DNA from: Betaproteobacteria bacterium
Lineage (GTDB): Bacteria > Pseudomonadota > Gammaproteobacteria > Burkholderiales > Burkholderiaceae
Direction: 5' to 3'
DNA length: 10,481 nucleotides
Assembly (NCBI GenBank): GCA_018969885.1
Contig: JAGWXN010000102.1
Span: 1-10,481, forward strand
Part shown: positions 5,450 to 10,481 of the stretch, one piece after another
Position numbering within the stretch: the first letter of the stretch is position 1
Layout of the letters: every line of letters starts with the position of its first letter
Made by a program: the position numbers and the translations under genes
The notes under the pieces: model-generated
Database searches by the model: none
What the model was told of the DNA's origin: nothing
Seen by the model: only the letters and a program-made list of their open reading frames with translations

Positions 5450-6401
5450 TGCCAGCATCCTTGATGACCTTGCCGTACTTTGCGATTTCGCCACTGATAA
5501 ACGCTTGAAAATCCCCCTGGCCCATGCCAGACGCCTCCGAACCGAGCCTGGCCAGCGTTTCCTTCACCTCGGGCCGTGCCAGCGCTTTTTGCACTTCACC
5601 GTGAAGGGCGGTGGTGACCTCTAGCGGGGTTTTCGCGGGGGCCAGCAGGCCAAACCATGCGAGCGTCTCGTAGCCGGTCACACCGGACTCCGCCAGCGTT
5701 GGCACCTCGGGCAGGCTGGTCGGCCGCCTGGCGCTGGTGGCAGCCAGAGCTTTGAGCTTGCCCGACTTGACCAAGGGCATGACCGATGGAATGTTGATGA
5801 TCATCGCCTGCACCTGTCCGCCGGCCACATCGGTGATACCGGGGGCCGCCCCTTTGTAGGGCACGTGGAGCAGGTTGAGTCCAGTCATGGAGCGCAGCAG
5901 TTCCACCGACAGGTGAGAGAGGCTGCCATTGCCAGCGGAAGCGATGGTCACGCGGCCGGGTTGGTCGCGCGCGAGCCGGGCAAAGTCGGCATAACTTGCC
6001 ACGGGCACATCACTGCCGACGACCAATATGTTGGCGGCTGTCGCAATGAGCGCGATGGGGGCGAAGTCGCTTATGGAGTCGTAGGGTAAGCGTGGGTACA
6101 GGCTGGGCGTTACGCCATGCGAACTGCCGTTACCCAGAAACAAGGTGTAGCCGTCGGATGCGGACTTGGCTACCACGGCGGCGCCGATGCTGCCTCCCGC
6201 CCCAGGCCGGTTTTCAATGACAAACGGCTGGCCCATCGACTCGCCCATGGCCTTGGCCAGCGTGCGCGCCAATACATCAGACCCGTCACCGGCCGTTGAA
6301 GGCACTACGATCTTGACCGGCCGTGTTGGATACTGTGCATGGACCAGCCCGCCAAACAACAGCGCAAAGGCTGGGAGAAGAACCTTGAGTACGGAGCGCA
6401 T
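5436..6401 (-). CDS. Bug/TctC-family periplasmic substrate-binding receptor
   Basis: A 321-residue extracytoplasmic solute receptor of the Bug (TctC-like) family, highly expanded in betaproteobacteria, which bind carboxylates and related small organic acids in a Venus-flytrap fold. Residues 1-22 form a signal peptide: basic MRSVLK, a hydrophobic core, then VHA before the Gln of the mature QYPTRPVKIVVP. Family hallmarks follow: VIENRPGAGG (61-70), ASDGYTLFLG (81-90), HVPYKGAAPG and the VPTLAESGV segment. I chose ATG 6401 because AGGG lies about seven bases upstream and the signal peptide starts there; a TTG 15 codons earlier is possible. It is last in the liv-type operon, 41 bases after livG. 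No TctA/TctB membrane partners are visible, which is usual for Bug genes. The ligand cannot be read from the sequence. Confidence 0.92.
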   Translation of the reverse strand: MRSVLKVLLPAFALLFGGLVHAQYPTRPVKIVVPSTAGDGSDVLARTLAKAMGESMGQPFVIENRPGAGGSIGAAVVAKSASDGYTLFLGNGSSHGVTPSLYPRLPYDSISDFAPIALIATAANILVVGSDVPVASYADFARLARDQPGRVTIASAGNGSLSHLSVELLRSMTGLNLLHVPYKGAAPGITDVAGGQVQAMIINIPSVMPLVKSGKLKALAATSARRPTSLPEVPTLAESGVTGYETLAWFGLLAPAKTPLEVTTALHGEVQKALARPEVKETLARLGSEASGMGQGDFQAFISGEIAKYGKVIKDAGIKVD

Positions 6402-6442
6402 GGCGTTGCCCTGAAACGAGTTGATGGAAGAAACTGAGGCCC

Positions 6443-7261
6443 TCAATACATCACAACCGTGCTGTAGTCGCCCGCTGCGCCAGCCCCCGCCCCGCGTCGC
6501 CCCAGATACGCCTCCACGACCTCGGGCCGACTCAGCACCTGGTCGGGCGCACCTTCGGCGAGCGGACGGCCGTGCGCAAGCACCACCAGCCGATCAGCCA
6601 GATCGCTCACCATCTGCATATCGTGCTCGACCCAGATCATGGGCACACCCAACTCGGTACGTACCCTGAGAATGAAGCGCGCGAGATTCTCTCGCTCGTC
6701 CCGATTGAGCCCTGATGACGGTTCGTCGAGTAGCAAGAGCGCGGGCTCCATTGCCAGTGCCCGCGCAAAACCCACCACCTTCTGAAGACCAAAGGGCAGG
6801 CCCGCCACGTCTGCGTGTCGCCAGCGCTCGAGCTCGACAAACTCGATCACCTGTTCCACCGCACGCCGGTGCGCGCGCTCCTCGTCGCGCACGCGGCGTG
6901 AGAACAACCCCTGGGCAATCAGGCCTGCGCGCATCCGGGCGTGTCGGGCGACCAGCAGGTTGTCGACTACGCTCATATGTGGCACCAACTCGCCGTGCTG
7001 AAACGTGCGGGCGATACCCAGCTGGGCGATACGATGCGGGCGCAGACCCGTAAGCGCCTCGCCTTTGAAGCGGATGCTGCCGCGTGTGGGCGTGTAAATG
7101 CCGCAGATACAGTTGAGTACCGAGGTCTTTCCCGCGCCGTTCGGACCAATCAGTGCCACAAGCTCGGGGCCATCGACCGCAAACGCCACACCGGACAGCA
7201 CCTCGAGCCCGCCGAAAGAAAGCGACAACTCCTCAACCTGAAGCACCGGCGTTTGAGTCAT
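6443..7261 (-). CDS. livG: HAAT-type ABC importer ATPase, LivG-like
   Basis: A 272-residue cytosolic ATPase that powers the branched-chain amino acid type importer together with LivF. Walker A GPNGAGKT is at residues 39-46, the Q-loop region includes IARTFQHGELVPHMSVVDNLL, Walker B is LLLLDEPSSGLN, and the switch His is in WVEHDMQMV. The signature motif reads LPFGLQKVV instead of LSGGQ, a form I associate with LivG relatives in Azoarcus/Thauera-like transporters. ATG 7261 is preferred over GTG 7270 because AGGTGG lies five bases before it. The start overlaps the livF stop by four bases (ATGA), giving tight coupling and balanced synthesis of the two ATPases. The C-terminal ~20 residues, Gly/Ala-rich, extend beyond the usual LivG end. 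Confidence 0.93.
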   Translation of the reverse strand: MTQTPVLQVEELSLSFGGLEVLSGVAFAVDGPELVALIGPNGAGKTSVLNCICGIYTPTRGSIRFKGEALTGLRPHRIAQLGIARTFQHGELVPHMSVVDNLLVARHARMRAGLIAQGLFSRRVRDEERAHRRAVEQVIEFVELERWRHADVAGLPFGLQKVVGFARALAMEPALLLLDEPSSGLNRDERENLARFILRVRTELGVPMIWVEHDMQMVSDLADRLVVLAHGRPLAEGAPDQVLSRPEVVEAYLGRRGAGAGAAGDYSTVVMY

Positions 7262-8058
7262 CCGAACCACCTTCGGCTACGTCGATATTGCTTCACCTCA
7301 CGATAGCTGCGCCGTTCGCCTGAGCCGCCCAGGTAGAACTCCTGAACATCGGCATGCTCTCGCAGGCGTGCGGGTGTGCCGTCGAGCACGATCCGGCCGT
7401 TTTCCATGATGTAGCCATGATCGGCCATCGACAGCGCGAGCTCGGCGTTCTGCTCCACCAGCAGCACCGATACGCCCATCCGATCTCGTACCTGTCGCAG
7501 TCGCTCGGCGATGTCATCAACGACACGTGGCGCAAGGCCCTGCGACAGCTCATCCACCATAAGCAGCCGTGGCCCGCATACCAGTGCCGCGCCGATGGCG
7601 AGCATTTGCCGTTCGCCACCCGACAGGAGCCCGGCGGTTCGCCGCTTCAGTCGCGTGAGTGCGGGGAACAGCTCCCACACTGCCTCGATCAGCGCCCGCC
7701 GGTCACTTCCCGATCGCGTGACCGTCGCCTCAAGGTTTTCAGACACGGTGAGGTTGGGAAAGACCTTGTCGCGCTCGGGCACCAGTACGATGCCCCGCGC
7801 GGTGATGCGATGCGGGGGCTGGTTTTCGATGGCCTCGCCATCAAACACGATGCGCCCGGCTGTGACGTGCGCATCATCGAGCCCAATGAAGCCCGACACC
7901 GCACGCAGCGTCGTGGTTTTGCCCGCACCGTTGGTGCCAAGAATAGCCACGATACTGCCCGCGCTCACGTCAACGCTCACGCCCTGTAGCGCGGTGATCA
8001 CGCGGTGATAGGCCACCTCGATCTGATCGATCTGCAGGAGAAGCGGCTTTACAGTCAA
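7258..8058 (-). CDS. livF: HAAT-type ABC importer ATPase, LivF-like
   Basis: The second ATPase of the importer, 266 residues. Walker A GTNGAGKT is at residues 41-48, the signature is LLSGGERQM, Walker B is LLMVDELSQGL and the switch His of most ABC proteins is replaced by Gln in LVEQNAELAL, as is usual in LivF. After the typical end (EFYLGGSGE) a basic tail of ~20 residues follows (RRSYREVKQYRRSRRWFG). I associate this tail with LivF relatives encoded near aromatic-compound degradation genes. I chose TTG 8058: GAGGG lies seven bases upstream, overlapping the livM stop, and the LLLQIDQIEVAY strand begins right after it. Extending upstream to 8154 would add 32 low-complexity Gly/Ser-rich residues that overlap livM and look non-coding. 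Confidence 0.93.
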   Translation of the reverse strand: MTVKPLLLQIDQIEVAYHRVITALQGVSVDVSAGSIVAILGTNGAGKTTTLRAVSGFIGLDDAHVTAGRIVFDGEAIENQPPHRITARGIVLVPERDKVFPNLTVSENLEATVTRSGSDRRALIEAVWELFPALTRLKRRTAGLLSGGERQMLAIGAALVCGPRLLMVDELSQGLAPRVVDDIAERLRQVRDRMGVSVLLVEQNAELALSMADHGYIMENGRIVLDGTPARLREHADVQEFYLGGSGERRSYREVKQYRRSRRWFG

Positions 8059-8068
8059 GGCTGAGCCC

Positions 8069-9133
8069 TCACTTGAGCGGCCGCTGCCGGAATGGCCAGA
8101 GCAGAAACCAGTTCCGTATCCGCTGCCAGATGCCGACCAGCCCCTGCGGCTCAAACAGCAAAAACAGGATCATGACCAATCCGAAGGCCGCGTAGTTGAC
8201 CGCGAACACCAGGCTGGACATGGATTCGCCACCCGGCAATTGAGCCATGGTCTTTTCGATCAGATACGGGAACAGCGTCACGAAGGTTGCCCCCAGTACC
8301 GCACCCAGAATTGAACCCATGCCACCGATGATGATCATCGCCACATACTGGATGGTGAGAAAGAGCGAAAACGCTTCGCTCGATACAAATCCGCGGTAAT
8401 AGGCAAACAGGCTTCCCGACATGGCGGTGAGGGTGGACGCGATGACGAATGCGCTCACCTTGGCACGCGCCACCGGGATGCCGAGCGCCTCGGCGACCGG
8501 TTCGCGCCCGTGTAGTGCGCGCCAGGCCCTACCCGTACGGGACCGAAGCAGATTGAGCGCGAACAACACGGTGGCGCCCGCGCACACAAAGAGCGCGGCA
8601 TACCAGAGCCGAGGGTCAATCAGCTCGGCGCCGAAGAGCGAAGGGGGGTCGATGACAACCCCTGACGAGAGCCCGCGCCGGGTCTCATATTCCTGGCCCG
8701 CATGGATCACGATGAAATGAAGTGCGAGTGTTGACACCGCCAGATAGAGCCCCCGCAGCCGCAGGCTGGGGAGGCCAAACACAAACCCAATCAGCGCGCC
8801 CGCCACGCCTGAGGCGGGCAGCGCGATCCAGAAGGGCGCACCGGTCTCGCGGGCGAGGATTCCAGTGGTGAAGGCACCCGCTGCCATCAACCCCGCATGT
8901 CCGAGCGAGACCTGTCCGGCATAACCCGTGAGCAGCATGAGCGCCACTGCGCCCACCACTGCAATCAGCACCTGGTTGGCGAGATCCAGCTGGAAGGGCG
9001 ATGCCAGAAACGGAAACAGACACGCGAGGATCACGCCAGCCAATGCCCAGGCGCGCTGGCCACGGGTTTGCAACAGTTGCCAGTCGTTAGCGTAGTCGGT
9101 GCGGAAGTGTCCGCTTGCGTGAGGTTGGGGCAT
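8069..9133 (-). CDS. livM: HAAT-type ABC importer permease, LivM-like
   Basis: A 354-residue inner-membrane permease, partner of LivH in the translocation pore. It has a ~28-residue hydrophilic N-terminus, then about eight to nine hydrophobic segments. LivM hallmarks include LLTGYAGQVSLGHAGLMAAGAF and the cytoplasmic coupling loop GRAWRALHGREPVAEALGI, which contacts the ATPases. The C-terminal block IQYVAMIIIGGMGSILGAVLGA is also typical, and FEPQGLVGIWQRIRNWF closes the protein. The start ATG 9133 is seven bases after the livH stop; no strong ribosome binding site is visible, so translation may be coupled. The stop codon overlaps the ribosome binding site of livF. Length and topology agree with the family. 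Confidence 0.93.
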   Translation of the reverse strand: MPQPHASGHFRTDYANDWQLLQTRGQRAWALAGVILACLFPFLASPFQLDLANQVLIAVVGAVALMLLTGYAGQVSLGHAGLMAAGAFTTGILARETGAPFWIALPASGVAGALIGFVFGLPSLRLRGLYLAVSTLALHFIVIHAGQEYETRRGLSSGVVIDPPSLFGAELIDPRLWYAALFVCAGATVLFALNLLRSRTGRAWRALHGREPVAEALGIPVARAKVSAFVIASTLTAMSGSLFAYYRGFVSSEAFSLFLTIQYVAMIIIGGMGSILGAVLGATFVTLFPYLIEKTMAQLPGGESMSSLVFAVNYAAFGLVMILFLLFEPQGLVGIWQRIRNWFLLWPFRQRPLK

Positions 9134-9140
9134 GCGGGGC

Positions 9141-10013
9141 TTAGACGCGGTCGAGCTCTTCGCGCGTGCCGAAGAGGCCCCAGGGGCGAACGATCAGCAT
9201 GGCGAGCAGCACGATGAATGGCACCACGTCGGCGAGTAGCGGGCTGACAAACTGAATGACCAGCACCTCCGCTGTGGCGATGATGAGTGCGCCGAGGATC
9301 GCGCCGGCGAGGCTGTCCAGCCCACCGACGAGCGCGGCCGGAAACGCCTTCAATCCGATCACCACCATCGTCTGGTCGAGCGCGGTGTTGAGCGCGAGCA
9401 GCATCCCGGCGGTGCCTCCGGTGAGGGTGGCCAGACTCCAGGCAAGCGCATAGATCACATGAAGCGAAATGCCACGCTGTGCGGCGAGGAGCGGGCTTTG
9501 TCCCGCCGCGCGCATGCGAATGCCCCAGGGTGAGAACCGCAGAAAGACAAATAGCCCGGCATAACAGAGGACCGCCGCGCCGACGAGCGATGCATCAATG
9601 GCAGAAATACGGGCGCCCGCCGGCAGTTCGAAAACCGGGTTATCCCAGCCCAGCGCCGCAAGTGGGTGCCGCTCGCTCGGGCCCCAGATAAGCACCGCGA
9701 GGCCTCGCAGCAAAATACCGAGGGCAATGGTGGCGAGCACGGCCGCGAGCACCGCCTCACCCGTCATGCGCCGCATGAGCGCCGCATACACCACCACGCC
9801 CACGATCGCCGAGAGCAGCAGGGCAGCGAGTACCGCCACCAGCGGTACACCGTCAAACATCGCGATCGTGACCCACAGGCCGAACGCGCCCAGCATCATC
9901 AACTCACCATGCGCGAGCGACAGCACCCGGCTCGTCCGGTAGACGACCACGTACCCGCAGGCGATCAGCGCATAAATCGATGCGAGGACCGCGATGTTGA
10001 CGAGCGTCTGCAC
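9141..10013 (-). CDS. livH: HAAT-type ABC importer permease, LivH-like
   Basis: A 290-residue inner-membrane permease with about eight hydrophobic segments. Family features are the early VLSLAHGELMMLGAF block (residues 30-44), the ABC-coupling loop GIRMRAAGQSPLLAAQRGI, and KAFPAALVGGLDSLAGAILGALI near the C-terminus. It ends in VRPWGLFGTREELDRV, where PxGLFG is a common LivH end. It begins with GTG 10013, 14 bases after the stop of the binding-protein gene and with only a weak ribosome binding site. With LivM it forms the membrane channel; together with LivF, LivG and the binding protein the importer is complete. Confidence 0.93.
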   Translation of the reverse strand: MQTLVNIAVLASIYALIACGYVVVYRTSRVLSLAHGELMMLGAFGLWVTIAMFDGVPLVAVLAALLLSAIVGVVVYAALMRRMTGEAVLAAVLATIALGILLRGLAVLIWGPSERHPLAALGWDNPVFELPAGARISAIDASLVGAAVLCYAGLFVFLRFSPWGIRMRAAGQSPLLAAQRGISLHVIYALAWSLATLTGGTAGMLLALNTALDQTMVVIGLKAFPAALVGGLDSLAGAILGALIIATAEVLVIQFVSPLLADVVPFIVLLAMLIVRPWGLFGTREELDRV

Positions 10014-10027
10014 CCGGTGCGCGCCGC

Positions 10028-10481
10028 TTACTGCTTAACGTCCACCGCCACCCAGTCCTGCACCCGGCGCACGGCACCGGCGGAGTTATCCCACCGCCAT
10101 ACGCGGTAGTACTGACGGGTACGGAAGTGGTTGTCCTTGGTCCATTCAAGCGGACCACCACGCAGACCCTTGAGGTCGACCTTGAGGTTGTTCATCGAGG
10201 CGGTGACCGCCTGCGCGGTGGGCTGCGCTGCCCCCTTCATGGCGGTTTCGATGACCAGCCCCGCGACGAAGCCCTCGGCGAGAAAGCTCACTGGGTGTTT
10301 GAGGTTCGCGCGGTGCGTGACCGCACGGATCTCGGCGTGAATGGGCAGGTCGTCGCTAAAGAACGCGTTGCTGCCGATCACGAACAGGCCGGGATCTTTG
10401 ATTCGCGCCAGATCCTCCTCCGCGTTCAGGTGCGCCCAGGCAACGTACTGCCCGTTCCAACCGAGCCTTCGCATTGCCTCA
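10028..10481 (-). CDS. ABC importer periplasmic binding protein, LivK-like, C-terminal part (5' end outside window)
   Basis: The frame is open to the right edge of the window (codons GAG GCA precede ATG 10474), so only the last ~150 residues are seen. They match the C-terminal lobe of Leu/Ile/Val-binding-type receptors: GSNAFFSDDLP, VSFLAEGFVAGLVIETAMKG, a conserved GGPLEWTKDNHFRTRQYYRV segment, and a final VQDWVAVDVKQ. The receptor captures the substrate in the periplasm and hands it to LivH/LivM. It is first of the visible genes of the operon; its promoter lies outside the window. Relatives of this type bind hydrophobic amino acids or aromatic and aliphatic acids, and the ligand cannot be decided from this fragment. 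Confidence 0.9.
   Translation of the reverse strand, partial: EAMRRLGWNGQYVAWAHLNAEEDLARIKDPGLFVIGSNAFFSDDLPIHAEIRAVTHRANLKHPVSFLAEGFVAGLVIETAMKGAAQPTAQAVTASMNNLKVDLKGLRGGPLEWTKDNHFRTRQYYRVWRWDNSAGAVRRVQDWVAVDVKQ

Noticed and set aside
7354..8008. Plus-strand frames of 165-211 residues opposite livF
   Set aside because: Antisense to a gene with Walker A, signature and Walker B motifs in place; no ribosome binding site or family feature.
8059..8154. Upstream extension of livF to 8154
   Set aside because: The added residues are low-complexity Gly/Ser, overlap the livM coding end, and a good ribosome binding site supports TTG 8058.
1..10481. CRISPR array, tRNA or rRNA genes
   Set aside because: No regularly spaced direct repeats and no cloverleaf or rRNA segments were seen by eye on either strand.

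Overview
The window looks like a high-GC betaproteobacterial chromosome, probably Rhodocyclales or Burkholderiales. The reasons are a Bug/TctC periplasmic receptor gene, a LivF protein with the basic Tyr/Arg-rich tail I associate with Azoarcus/Thauera-type transporters of aromatic-related compounds, and a decayed IS21-like element. This placement is inference; there is no rRNA or marker gene.

Left part (1-2508, plus strand): an accessory, defence-like region. It opens with the C-terminal helicase half of a TOTE-type conflict-system protein (an SF2 helicase normally fused to an archaeo-eukaryotic primase domain), truncated by the window edge. A strong intrinsic terminator follows. Directly abutting its T-tract is a sequence that closely resembles the 5' end of a group IIC intron, and this runs into the coding remnant of a zinc-ribbon-like protein. 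Next is a compact type II toxin-antitoxin operon (a ribbon-helix-helix-like antitoxin and a Doc/Fic toxin) with a candidate operator/promoter. About 380 bases without a recognisable gene follow; they are rich in inverted repeats and end in a 50-base pyrimidine tract.

Middle (2509-5435, plus strand): a complete UPF1/DNA2/IGHMBP2-like SF1 helicase with all the main motifs; a pyridoxamine-phosphate-oxidase-like FMN-binding protein; a short ORF that starts inside that gene's stop codon and is broken off; and the left-end remnant of an IS21-family element carrying only the first ~39 codons of istA.

Right part (5436-10481, minus strand): a tightly packed transporter operon transcribed right to left: substrate-binding protein (cut by the window end), LivH and LivM permeases, LivF and LivG ATPases, then a Bug/TctC receptor. 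Spacings are 14, 7, about 10, -4 and 41 bases. The ABC genes together form a complete HAAT (branched-chain amino acid type) importer; the LivF tail hints that the substrate may be an aromatic or related organic acid. The Bug protein belongs to a different transporter class and may supply a second binding protein for related acids.

The IS21 remnant marks the boundary between the accessory region and the metabolic operon. The least ordinary features are the TOTE helicase, the terminator/group IIC remnant junction, the structured region after doc and the decayed insertion junction near 5258-5435.
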